Assembly: GCF_014633365.1 (NCBI RefSeq)
Contig: NC_068340.1
Location: 17,029,879-17,093,878, forward strand
Direction: 5' to 3'
DNA from: Diospyros lotus
Lineage: Eukaryota > Streptophyta > Magnoliopsida > Ericales > Ebenaceae
Length of the DNA: 64,000 nt
The position numbers and the translations under genes are program-made. Each line of letters opens with the position of its first letter. Position 1 is the stretch's first letter. Under the pieces are notes generated by a model, which was given only the letters and a program-made list of their open reading frames with translations, was not told where the DNA came from and did no database searches. Below are positions 1 to 12,099 of this stretch, piece after piece.

Positions 1-1560
1 ATAAAATTGAATGAAGAAGACAGACCTAGTTTGATCGAGAAAAATGATACTGAGAAAGGAAATTGAGGACTCTGATGCTTGAAGTTAAAAGAATGAAATG
101 ATAAGTGTGGGGTAAGATGAGAACACCCTTTTGATACGTGATTTATGCATAATTAATTTAGACAAGTGTATCCTTGTCAAATATGCATATAGTAATAAAA
201 CGAATGACGATCCCACAAAGACTAGATAACAATATCAAAATAATTTTAATTTAGCCTAAGTTGAATTAATTAATTAATTGGATGAATAAAAAGAAAAAAT
301 AAATAGAAAATTAAATTATTTATGAGAAAAATTAATTAATGAATGCACTAGGGTTTAAATTTCATTTAATCTAAGTTATGTAATTATCTATTCAACCCGA
401 TTCAAAACAAAAAATACACTTACAGTATTTTATAATTATTTGCATGTGATTGTGAATTTTTCTCAATTAATTAATAAGTTTTTTCAAGTCATATTAATTC
501 AATTTTACTGTCAAATTTCTAAGCAGATGTCAAATGAATAAATAAGCATTAAGTTATTTGAAAATCTATAATCTTGGAAAGGAATGTGACTCGCTAAGCT
601 TCCTCGATATCATAATCAACCATGTGATTTATATTATCTATGAATCTAATTTATAATAATTCTTTGGCAAAAATTATTAAATCATTAACAAAAGGTGACT
701 AATCTTTTAAAACATTAAATATAACAATATAAATTTTTTATGCAAATAATAATCTAGTTTTGAATCAAACTAAACAAATAATCACATAATTCTAAAATTA
801 AAATCCATCCAAACCCTAGCTAAAATAGATATTATTAAAATTAAAATTGAAATTAAATGAAGAATTATACTTCCTGTCCAGATCTAAAACGGATGTGTTG
901 CAAGGATTTGAATCACGGCCACTTGCCCGCGTCTACATCCGTTCCTTGCTGTTGCATGGCTGCTCCTCTTCAATCTCCTTTTTGTGCGCCGCTTCTCTGT
1001 CTCTCCTCACTGTGCACCGCTTCTCTTAATTCCTCCCAATCTCCTCCTTTTATTATAATTTAATAATATATATAGGTACGCCATGCGCCCTAGTCTGAGG
1101 CCTCCTCCAATTCACGCCACTGTTAGTATAATATATAATACATATATATAAATATTATAATATAATATATAATATATAATATTTAATATACTATTAATTA
1201 TAGTAACTTTAATTATATTATAATATTAATTTTAAAATTAACTTTATAATATCTTTTTTTTTCTTTTTTATGCTCAAATTTTTGAATTTATTTTCTTTGT
1301 TAGATTCTTATAAAAAATATTAAAATAATATAAAATTTATATAAAACATATATTTTATATAAAAAAAATAATACAAGATTAAGATAAAAATTAGTTAAAA
1401 ATATACGTACAATTAACCCCTATTAATGTGCTTACATAAATCTCAAAGGAAAAATAATATGCACCCTTTCATCTAGCCCTGATAAGGTGGCACCCCTTTT
1501 GTTGAGCTTGTTGTAGAAGCAAAAAGGCAAGAAGAGTCTTCTTTCCCTTAATTAGAAAAG
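1..1560. other. AT-rich unassigned DNA, possible LTR edge near 132
   Basis: No gene is visible. A purine-rich stretch (about 102-118, containing AAGTGTGGGG) followed by TGATACGTGA at 132 resembles the 3' polypurine tract and LTR start of Ty3/gypsy elements. The sequence around 190-230 (bases reading CGATCCCACAAAG) is of a type often seen near LTRs in plants. I could not find the matching LTR end, a primer-binding site or a target duplication. A less AT-rich patch lies at 860-1030. The rest is low-complexity A/T. Confidence 0.25.
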
Positions 1561-1940
1561 GCCAACTAATGGTTGAACTAGACAATGAGTACAAAAGAAT
1601 AATGGGTAAAATTCAAAAGGATCGTGATACATGTATAGATAAGATGTACAAGTCTAATAATCGAATCAGATTTCATCCGATGATGATATCCGATCGAACT
1701 TCATCATCAATCATGAAGTCCAATTGGACTTGCTTCATGAACCTCGATCGGGTTTCATCTAGAGATGGCAGTGACAAATTTAGGTGAGGGCATTTTTATA
1801 TTTTGATGCCTTTGATCATCCTCTCAATAATCTAATTATTTGTATAATAACATTTTCCAATTCAAAAAACCTTCCTTAGCATCAAAAACAAAGGGCGAGA
1901 ATTGAACGGCCTCATTCTTAGTCCTAGTAGCGAAACTATT
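1561..1940. other. Unassigned sequence
   Basis: No reading frame longer than about 70 codons and no repeat structure was recognised. Nothing here can be assigned. Confidence 0.3.
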
Positions 1941-3000
1941 AACTTGATTTTGATGATGTATATCTTAAACACAAAACTTTAATAAAGTGTTGATATTATT
2001 GGACTTAAAAGGTTTTAGTCCTATTAAACTAAGTGTTCTGGAATTCAAGAATTTGATTTTAAATAATTCTTGAAAATAGTTTTTGAAATTGTATTTAAAA
2101 TCAATAAAATCTTGTCCATCCTGAAATATTGTTAAAGTTTTAACAGACAAATAAAGTAGCTTCAAAATGCAAGAAAAATCAATTAAACATTTAATCTAGT
2201 GAAAAACTGTCAACCAATTCTTTATGACTGTTGATTGCTTTACTCAATTATCAACTTCTTTTTTGAAATTAATTGTTGACGGGTTCTTTAGAACTGTCAA
2301 CTAGTCCTTAAAATAGATTGATCGATTTAATGTATACATTATGGATCAATGTTTCAAGCTTCAATAGTCAATTGATTTTTTTCTTGGAAAAACTATCGTT
2401 TTGTTTTTTAATATTTTGAAATAAAATATCGATTGTATTTTGAAATTGTCGACGATTTCTATCAAAAAATTTACCAACGCCTAGTTTTCTATAGTCTAAA
2501 ACTTATAGGTTTGACCTTCAACTGCTAGATTAAATGAAAAGAGGTCAAAAGATATATATATATATATATAGATGTTTGAAGCTCAAAGAGAGAGAGAGAG
2601 ACTGAAGAAGAGATAGTGCTAAAGCTTTCAGTTTTCAAAAACTCACTGTTTCATTGGCTTTACATTATTTACATTGATTTTCTGTCTCTCATGAAACTTG
2701 GTTTATTCTCTATAAATTCTTTTTTCAGCCTTGTTGTAGTTGAAATTTAAGAGAGAGTTCTGTTGTTGGGAGTTGCATCTCTCATTTCTTTAAATCTTGT
2801 ATTTTGTTGTGTGTTAGAAGGCTAGCAAGATAGCTAGCAATTATATTGGACTATGGTTTGCAGTTTGAGTTTAATTTAATGGATTTAAAAATTTCTAGTG
2901 GAATCTAGATTTGTGGATGTAGGCTCTAAAATTTTCTTTATTTCATGTGAGTTTACGTTTTCTTAAAACATTTCATTACATTGCACTTTAAATAAAAATT
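1941..3000 (+). mobile_element. Ty1/copia (SIRE-like) LTR remnant, putative
   Basis: The segment opens with TTGATTTTGATGATG (about 1944-1958), close to the start of SIRE/Maximus-type copia LTRs. It carries recurring short motifs of the type GTCAACTAGT/TCAATTGATT (2200-2480), then a TA microsatellite and a GA run (2554-2600). A transcribed-type stretch follows, ending with a 'GTGGATGTAGGCT' motif (about 2914) typical of the R/U5 part of such LTRs. Termini and target duplication were not found, so family and boundaries are inferred. Confidence 0.35.
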
Positions 3001-3140
3001 CTCTAGCATCATTAATACCACTATATTTTTCAAAAAACCATATTTCAAAACAGATTTGTTAAACCATATTTCATTACAGATTTGTTCCACACAAGTACAG
3101 ATTGTGTGAGACAAACAACTGACAGACGAAAGCAAAAGAG

Positions 3141-3640
3141 GAACCTAGCTATTCCCTAGCCTAACCCAATACTTAGGATAAGGAGTTGGGGCAAATGATG
3201 GTGATCATGGTTACAAAGCCTAGAATAGCCCAACTTTAAAGATTGGGCCCTAGGATAGGCCTACCTCCAAGCCTAGCAATAGAAAGCTAAATCGACAAGT
3301 CAAGGCCCAAGTTGGGACACATAACTTATCCACCCGACCATCTAAATCATCATATCCGACTGTTCACGTGGCCTCATCTTGGCCATCCTTACTGCACAAA
3401 CTACCTATATAAAGGCACGATGTCCAATGATATAGATACAAAATTATTGCGCATTTATTACATTACTATTATATTATTTCTAAGTATAATGACTTATTTG
3501 AACCCTGAAAAATTCATCGACGATTAGACCCTACCCTCATTTCTTGTAGAAAGAGCCGCTTTGACACGCATTCGGGTTTCAGAGCACGAACACAGTGTGG
3601 ATCGAGTGGTAGCAGCCCTCTAAACATCATCAATTATTAT
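3141..3640 (+). mobile_element. LTR-like fragment with TATA box
   Basis: A TATATAAAGG motif at about 3405-3414 is followed by a mixed-composition stretch containing 'GACACGCATTCGGGTTTC' (about 3561-3578). This layout (TATA box, short leader, then a GC-richer U5-like stretch) fits a plant LTR. No termini were identified, and the call rests on layout only. Confidence 0.25.
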
Positions 3641-4569
3641 ATAAAATATATATTAATATTTTTTATTCTATAAAAAATGGCATTTATTGATTAAAACTAT
3701 CAAACACAGTAGACAAATACATAATAATGTTGATGTATTTGACATATTGGTACATTAATATATAATATAATCATATATTTTATATCATATTTCGTATATT
3801 ATAATATTATATGTATATTATGATTTTGTAATATAAAATATTTTAATTTAGTATATAATTATGAGTTTGACTGCATTTTGTAATTATTTTAAAAAATTTT
3901 GGTTATAATATATTAAGTTACAAGTTATAAGTTATAAGAAGTAGACAGCGATGCCCACGGGGCATAAATCAATTAACAAAAGAATAGCATGTTGGGGTGT
4001 TGTTTTCTGGGTCCTCAAATTTTGTATTCTAACCCTACCTAAGGGAGAAAGCAACCAGCGGCAATCTTGAAAGTTGAAAACTTGTTAGATCGCCATCACA
4101 TCTACAGAAAGAGGCTAAGGGTCAAAATTGGTTACTAAATCTCTTAATTTATATCTTCTGTTAAAATTATAAGGCCGAACGTTAAGAATTCTCGTGATTA
4201 TACGTAATTAAAAAAAAAAAGTGGAGCGCGGTGACAAAAGTAAAATTCAATTTAATAGTTGCCACCAGATTCGTTTCCTTATATTTGCAACTTTTTCGCC
4301 TTCAAGATAAGTCAAATGGCCTCCCATTTGTCAAAAAATCATTAAAAATCTTTTTTAAAACACTTTTGAACTGGAGTTGAATTATTTGCTACAAAATGAA
4401 AGAGACGACGTGTACATATGAATTGATTTTCTTAGACTTAGAAAAATTTCTGGATATTGAGGTCCAAAACAGCGTGTTTATAAAATGATTTCAACATTTT
4501 TTTGTTATTATTATCAAAATATAATAATAAATTTATTTACGATAGAAGAATATCTCAAGTGTAATTTCT
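3641..4569. other. AT-rich unassigned DNA
   Basis: Mostly A/T-rich sequence with TATA-type repeats at 3640-3860. I see no coding potential or element boundary. Confidence 0.3.
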
Positions 4570-5500
4570 TAAAAACTTGCAGAGAAAAAAACCAATTAGG
4601 GATGTGAGTGGGTCTCTCGCACAGACCTTTTGACGTTAAGTCAGTCTCATGCCCGAAGTATGAGATGAAAAAAGCAAGTAAAATTATAGTTTAAGTAAAG
4701 TTGTGAGCGTCCATTTGTTAGAGAATGAGCCTCTTATTTATAAGAAAAAAGAAACTAACAGGTAGAGGGAGAGCCATAATTCTTAGCGGACATTTTGGGC
4801 TCCCTTCTAAATTTGTAGGTAAGAATATTGGAGACAAAATTGACTCTGTTCTTCATGATCTCAGGTGAATACTGTAAAGAGATCAAGTCTCTTAGGATTT
4901 GTAATCTATTGAAAAGGTCTCTCACATAATTAATTGAAAGGATTTCGGATCTAATGCCCCAAAAGAGTCTCATGAATAGTAGCTGCCAAGTGACGCATGG
5001 ATTACTAAGAGTGTGAGTCTCTCGAGGACCTCAAGAGAGGTTGTCGGGTGAGGCTACTCGATCTCGCATGAATAGTAACTGTTGAGTGAACCATAATGAT
5101 CCATGGGGTCATGTCCCAACGACAGGCCCACCACTTGGCACTTAGTTTGGTTCTTAAGCTAGATCTTGATCCAAGAGTTCGGATAATATTTTCATTCAAA
5201 TCAAAATTCTTACATCAATAATGGATTCCATCAACCCTAGATAACTTGCACACTGATCCTCATCAGCTCATAATTCTCATTAAATTTAAGATTCTGAAGA
5301 AAAATTCCTATCACTACCATACATCTCGCCCTTCTATCCTCCCTCGACAACATACAAAGTATCTACATCTCTGACATTCTAAACCCTTACTGGCTTGAGC
5401 GTCAGAGTGTTTGTAGGTGCTGACCACCCCTCATTACGTAAATCGTCGAATCATGACATTCTGCCATCATTACAATGAGTCCGATTAACCCTGTTGGGTT
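4570..5500 (+). mobile_element. LTR-like remnant (R/U5-type motifs)
   Basis: The segment contains 'GACGTTAAGTCAGT' (about 4633) and 'CTTGAGCGTCAGAGTG' (about 5394), motif types that recur in the R/U5 portion of plant Ty3/gypsy LTRs. They lie in a GC-richer patch among AT-rich flanks. The segment ends near a 'CCTGTTGGGTTGGAAGG' stretch. Neither TG..CA termini nor a target duplication could be placed, so the boundaries are approximate. Confidence 0.25.
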
Positions 5501-6893
5501 GGAAGGAACAAATAGAATGATTTTTTTTTTTTTTAATAAAGGGTTGAGCTCAATTTGAAAGGATCCTTTGAAGTTTGCTTAAATCACTTCTGGCATTATA
5601 TTTATACCTAGATGTGGACTTAATTAACCTTATGTAGAACTATGTTTGATAATAAAACTTGTCCTACAGAGACTTTCAAAAATATTGAATAACTCTCCCT
5701 TTTTAAGTCTTAGTTGTAGTGAACTATGTTTGATAAAGAAGCACACAACACTTAAATAAGGGATAACTTAAATACCACTTGAGGTTTTGATGTTGAGACC
5801 TCTAATATTTACTACCACACATTCAATTCAATATTATAAATAGGAAATGCGCGATTAGGGAGGGGACTTTAGTTTTGACTTTTTCTGTATAATATATAGA
5901 ATATTCTACATTTAATTCATTATTATTAGGTTTGCTTGTTTTGATAAATTTAAAAAATAAAATAAAATAAAATGATGTTAAACAACTCTCTTGCCATCGT
6001 CAGTCAATAAACTAGGAAGTATTTCAATTAAGATGTTTAAAAATTATCCTTGTGCTGTTGTGGTGCCCTTGCATTAACTATTATTATCCAATCGCATCTC
6101 TAGAGTCCTCCTTAAGGAAAAACTATGATATCTAGGGCCCCATTAACCTTAAGAACATTTGAATTATTTGTTAGAGTAAAGGTTATTAAAACAATCTTAT
6201 AAATTATAAATAAATATAATTGATGACGTAGAAATTAGTTGTTAATTAAATTTATACAATTTAGATGATATTTCAACCTCGCACATTGTTGATCTGAATT
6301 GCAAAGCGTCTGCACGTATAAAAAATAAGAATGACTATCTAAAACTCAATCGAGATAATATCATTCTATTACTTAAGTCAAAAAAAATTATAAAAATTAA
6401 AATAATAAAAAATATAATAAATTGTAGTATCTTTTTGATCCATCTCTTAAGATCTTTTTATACATTTTGATATGGAAATGATGATAAAATGAGTAGACCT
6501 CACAAGTATTGGATAAGATTAATTGACTTCCCCATTAAGTTGAACTATAGTTGTTCTATGAATTTTATTAACTTAGATTTGTTAAGTTTAGACACATAAC
6601 ATCAAAAAAAAAAAACAAAAAATTAGAATATTCTTCTGGTACTTTGTCCAAAGTTAGATTTATGTAAGTTTATCTTTCAAGCTAAAAATTAATTGGGCGT
6701 TAACTTATGACGTGATCATGTTAATATGACTTTTCCGCAAACATGAATTTACATAATTTTACATAAAAAAAAAAAATGAAGAAGCTTAAAAATAAAAAAA
6801 TAAAAATCTTCAATTTTTTTGTTTATGTATATATTAACGGATTATTCTTAAAATACAATTAATTAGTCCTTAGCTTCTTTGTCATTTACAATT

Positions 6894-6896
<3 letters not shown>
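5501..6896. other. AT-rich unassigned DNA
   Basis: Low-complexity A/T-rich sequence with several poly-A and poly-T runs. No gene, no terminal repeats and no target duplication were recognised. Confidence 0.3.

Positions 6897-6940
<44 letters not shown>
6897..6940. repeat. Compound microsatellite (CT)11(AT)11
   Basis: A perfect (CT) run at 6897-6918 passes directly into a perfect (AT) run at 6919-6940. Confidence 0.95.
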
Positions 6941-7203
6941 TAAGGGACCATTCTTAATTTCTCTTGGTCAATGGGGTTTCAAGTTGTTTATTATTTTTTG
7001 GATAATACGTGCTTTAATTAATTAAAGAACAATTAATTGAGCTTTCCCTTTTTCTCTCAATAAAATCTCATAATTACTCTTTCAGTGAATTAATTGAATA
7101 TACATAATCACTTATATACAAAATTAAGCAAATACTCTAGATAAATTCGTAATCTCATTAAACATTATGAACATTCTTTTGCAATTAATTTAGTAGTAAG
7201 AAA

Positions 7204-7599
7204 GTGAAGATTATTTATCAAATTTATACCAAAAGTTGCTCTAATTTCAAACATCTCTGTCTTCCAGTTCCATCACAAACTGTTAATTAATTTGATGATC
7301 ACCACTACCTATACATAGTTTAATTACAATCTCCTTGATTAATTATTGCAACAAGCACAAGTCTACTAGCTAGAAGGATGCATTTTCAAACATTCCCTCT
7401 AATTAATTTGCAGTTTCTTATCTAACCTCAAACCCTAATTACTTAATTTCACATTGACCAACAGCTCAATTAAACATAGCTTGCTGCTTAACTGGTGCAC
7501 CCTCTGTGCAGACTAAATGGTTGTTTACATATATTTGGCCAAAAAGTCTTGTGTTTTCAACTATTCCCTTATAATTTATAGGTTCTCATCATTTTGTGC
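7204..7599 (+). repeat. Copy 1 of a 396-bp direct duplication
   Basis: This stretch matches 10138-10533 over 396 bp with no gap and roughly 20 mismatches counted by eye (about 95% identity). The flanks differ. It does not begin with TG or end with CA, and no primer-binding site follows, so it does not look like an LTR. No coding frame is conserved. Confidence 0.85.
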
Positions 7600-10137
7600 G
7601 TGAGTGATTCCTAATTGTTTGCATTTTGAATGAAATTCTATATGGTCTACAACCACAAGGGTTAGGACAAATTAATAGTAAAACAAGTATAAATTGATAC
7701 CTTGCTTTAGAATTACAAACATACGTGGAGGGTCAAAATTAGACCATAAGGATGCTTGTGTATTCCTATTATCTGTACACATAGAAGAAACCCGGCTCCC
7801 CAGTGTAATTGTCTTGGGAATGCCAACTCACCCAAATCTTTAGGGGATAACCTAGTTGTATATATAAAATTATGAAAATAGTAAAAGTATGAAATGTCTG
7901 TATTAATAAGGGATAATCATGATGACTTCAATAAATGTATCAACTGGACGTATTATGAGATGAAGAATTATGTTAAAGTTTTGAGGCTAACCCATTGCTA
8001 TTTCAATCATGACTGGGGGGATTGGTCACACATCACTTTCTTGGGCTGCCTTAGACTTTCAGATATCATCAAGGTTGATCAGTTGTCACCACTATTCCCC
8101 GTCTTTTTCGTCGTTGATAAGTTTGAAAATTTATACGTTCGGCGCTTGCCCTCATGGAATGCAAGAAGGAAGGCACCAGAACCCATAAAATTTCTATAAC
8201 AAGGGGCTAATCTCGAGGAAGTACGGTAGTGCCCATTGCACACCTCAACATAGTAGATAAGAGTTAGGTTATTTCCCCATTAATTATGAATCAATTGCTA
8301 GACTTATAGATTGTCGGGGGTACAGGTTCCCAATTATATAGATTATCAGGATTACAGATTGCTAGGTTTACTCCACCTTTCTTTAAGGTGCAATATAAAT
8401 GTATGTATACACAATTGATATATTCAAAGATGACAATAAATAGCATGAGATATGAAACAAGATAACGATACCTCAAACTAGCACGCAAATGGACGTTGGT
8501 TTCCAATTTCAAGTATGTGGGGAGTTAGTTGTTTTCTAGTATAAGAAATAGATGCACGCCAAAGCATGCAAGTGATTCTTGATTACTCGTGTTTTGCACA
8601 AACTCCTGTATAATCTACACACAAGGAGAAGCCCAGCACCCCAGTGTGATGGTATAGAGAGAGCTCAGCTATCATAGGCTACGAGATAAGTGGGACTTAG
8701 ACCAAGCAAATGAGTACTATACACTAGCTCCCCAGTGCAACTCTAGCTCGATCCTTGGTTTATTTTCTCAGTAATGCTGCATGGCTATAAGCAGAACATG
8801 AAAGTACGAGTTCGTAGCTAGCATCGCACGTGCACAAGTCAATGTCCATTATATTTTTTTATACATATCTTTTTGTTCATACGATTTAGTGCATTTCACC
8901 TATGTTCGTGATCAACATGAAATCCAACTCCCCGAGTGTCTCTTTGGGTTGTAGCCATTCTCCAACGTGTATTGACTTTGTCTTTTTTTTTTTATCATGG
9001 AGGTTAACATTTTATACAATTGCCACAAATAACACTAAATTGTTATTGTCAGACTACAACAATTAACATTTGTTTGTCTTGGAATCAACCAAAGTAGAGT
9101 CTAGCATGAGAAAATGGAGGCCGAGCACCACTGGTGGAGATGGGTAGCGAGGGGCTCAACCTGCTGGTTGGAGGAGCTAAAAGGCAGAAGCATTACAGGA
9201 GATATAAGGTCTGCAAAACAAAAGATAGTCAGAGGACCCATAGGAGTTTCTCCCTTACGAGCTCTCTGATGCCTAAGTTAGTACAGGTTGTGATAAAGTA
9301 AAGATATAGTATGATGCAATGTGCTCATGTATATGTGTATCATGTAGGTGGAACCCTCATGTATGTGATCTAGACAAATATAGAGATAGAGACTATATTG
9401 CCAGGATGGCGTGACTGGGATGTGCGGTTAGCACTGGCACCTAGATGCATGGAGTACAATTCCCCTATTGCACTCGATGGTCCCGAGGTTAGGCATACTT
9501 AGAAGGCCTTGAGAACCCCCTGGTCGAAATGGTCTCGCGAGAAATGAGAGCCTTAATGGGTTGGATTGGTCACTGTGGGGCAACAAGGGGTAAGATCTTT
9601 GGGGGGGCTTCGAGTAACCTAAAAGGTCACCGGAGACTAGATCAAATACTGATGCGGATGCCCAAGAGGGTCATCCACATATACCTGTTTAATATTAAGC
9701 TCGTGGTGTGACTCAAGGTGTCTTATGAGTCATAGAACTCTCAGGGGTCTCAAGACTCTCAAGAGTCAGAGGAGTCTCCATGGGACTAGGAGTCTTAGAG
9801 CTCTCCTTGGTATTAGGAGTCTTCTGGAGCACCCAAATACTTCTCTCTTGCGCAACCAAAAGGCCAAAAAAGTCCTTAGCAAGACCATGGCCGTCCTATT
9901 TATAAGGCTGGTTGCTTTACCTTATCTTCCTTCCTTCTTCCTTGGCTTCTAAGGGTGGTACCCCGGCGAATATTGGATGTCCAACCACGAGCACACTGGG
10001 CACACTTCTCGAGGACTATGGCATGTCTTTTGAGAATTATGGGCATGCATCCCAATGACTTCTAGGGGGGGGGGGGGGGGAACTATCTCAAGAGCTATCC
10101 CACAACAATTATGAATATGTGTATGTCGCTTTAATTC
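7600..10137. other. Spacer between the 396-bp duplicates; LTR-like patches
   Basis: The spacer contains the short motif 'GCTCCCCAGTG' or close variants three times (about 7795, 8637 and 8730). It also has a GC-richer patch at 9100-9960 with 'CTCTCTGATGCCTAAGTTAGT' type sequence resembling an LTR R region, and a 16-base G homopolymer near its end. A 101-codon open frame at 7894-8199 has no recognisable family. No termini were found for any element in the spacer. Confidence 0.3.
10065..10080 (+). repeat. Poly-G tract (G16)
   Basis: Sixteen consecutive G residues in an otherwise AT-rich region, a rare homopolymer in plant DNA and prone to sequencing error. Confidence 0.9.
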
Positions 10138-10533
10138 GTGAAGATTATTTATCAAATTTATACCATAAGTTGCTCTAATTTCAAACAGCTATGTCTTCCT
10201 GTTCCATCACAAACTGTTAATTAATTTGAAGATCACCAGTGCCTATATTTAGTTTAATTACAATCTCCTTGATTAATTATTGCAACAAGCACAAGCCTAC
10301 TAGCTAGAAGGATGTATTTTCAAACATTCCCTCTAATTAATTTGCAGTTTCTTATTTAACCTCAAACCCTAATTACTTAATTTCCCATTGACCAACAGCT
10401 CAATTAAACATAGCTTGCTGCTTAATTGGTGCACCCTCTGTGCAGACTAAACAGTTGTTTACATATACTTGTCCAAAAAGTCTTGTATTTTCAACTATTC
10501 CCTTATAATTTATAGGCTCTCATCATTTTGTGC
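10138..10533 (+). repeat. Copy 2 of the 396-bp direct duplication
   Basis: Ungapped partner of 7204-7599. The two copies have diverged only by scattered substitutions, mostly transitions, which suggests a fairly recent segmental duplication with a 2.5-kb spacer rather than chance similarity. Confidence 0.85.
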
Positions 10534-10920
10534 CTATAGATGTCTTGAAAAAAAAAAAAAAGTAAAATAGAGCAAGAAAAAAAAAAAAAAAACACAAAAT
10601 TTACATGATTTGATCATAGTGTGTGATTTATATCTACAACGAGAGTAAAATAATTTCATTATGAAGAAATTGAAATGATACAAATTTTCAAATCTTATAA
10701 ACTCATAATATCTAGAATGTGCATCTCTTTATATTAAAAAAAAAATTGTGAAATTAAAAGGCAATAATGCATCTAGAAGAAATTGTCATCTTAGGACTTC
10801 TTCATGCCACCATGAACTCTTCAAAAAATAAAAAATAAAATTACATTTGAGGTTTCTTTTAAATTATGCAAGTTATGTCAAATTGTGATATAGATTTAAA
10901 TTTAAAAATAAGACATACTT

Positions 10921-10957
<37 letters not shown>

Positions 10958-11340
10958 CGTGGGGGGCATGTACCATTCAAACATGAAGAGCCAATTAGAT
11001 GTGCCTAGACTGCATATTGTTGGCATAAGTCTTCACCAGCCCTTGTTATATATATCCTTGTTATCAACTTCATTGTCATTTGAATCAAATTCTGTATAAA
11101 TAATTAATTCCTATATATGTATGTAGTGACCCTTTGAAGAATATATTTTAGACTAAAGTCAAGAGGGTTTAGTGTGATGAATGTCGACAAGTTGGACATT
11201 TTGAGATTATGCCTTCCAATCATAAATAAACGTACTTTTAATTTGGTTCTCTCTCATGTTAGTCAATAAATAATTAAACAAGTTGGCATGTTTTAAATGA
11301 ACAAAAACACAACAATGAAGAATATTTACAGATGATGGAT

Positions 11341-11387
<47 letters not shown>

Positions 11388-12094
11388 TAAACCAGAATTG
11401 TTCATAAGGAAATTAAAAGTTTCTCTAATTAGTTGCAATTAGGTAATTAATATCTTCTTGACCTGTCCTAAATTAGAAAGTTGGTTTACTAAACAAAGAA
11501 AACAAATGTGTTCCCGGTTGAGTTGGGACGTACCAATGTGTCCAATAAAACAACAATAATAATAATAATAATAATAATCCATTTCCACATGGGATATTAA
11601 TTAAGTCGTCGGATTATACAGTAAATTGGGAATGGGATCTGTATCTAATGACCACTGCAGGAAATTAATTAATTAATTAATAGTTTTACCCTTTTCATGC
11701 ATTCACGAGAATGAAAGGGGAAAGTTAGAGAAGTAGCTTGTTTTGTTTTGGCAACAGGAAAATGATATTTTTCTAAAATCCTACTCTTTACATTTAATTT
11801 TAATATATTTAGAGTAACATAACATCGTTGTATTTATATATTGTCTTGTGTATTATATTAATATATATGTAATACACAGTGTGACTCAAAATATTATATT
11901 TTTGATTTTTTTTATAAGCAAACTGTCACTAAAATCATATGTGAAAATGTTTGATGATAAAATTTGTTTGTGAATAAAAATATCTTCAAATATGTTTATG
12001 GAACATCAATTAAATTTCATATTTTTAAGCTGTGTCATTCCAATCTTAATAATTCATTTGTAAATGAATTTTATGTAGAATTCATTAATTGCAA
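10534..12094. other. AT-rich DNA with microsatellites
   Basis: Contains (AT)n at 10926-10956, (TA)n followed by (GA)n at 11341-11384, and (AAT)n at about 11555-11578. No gene is visible; the rest is A/T-rich sequence with short poly-A runs. Confidence 0.6.
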
Positions 12095-12099
12095 ATAAA

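Noticed and set aside
7894..8199. A 101-codon open frame
   Set aside because: No recognisable family, no promoter or neighbouring gene structure, in a repeat-rich spacer.
7204..10533. The 396-bp repeats as the LTRs of a small retrotransposon
   Set aside because: The copies lack TG..CA ends, a primer-binding site after the first copy and a target duplication.
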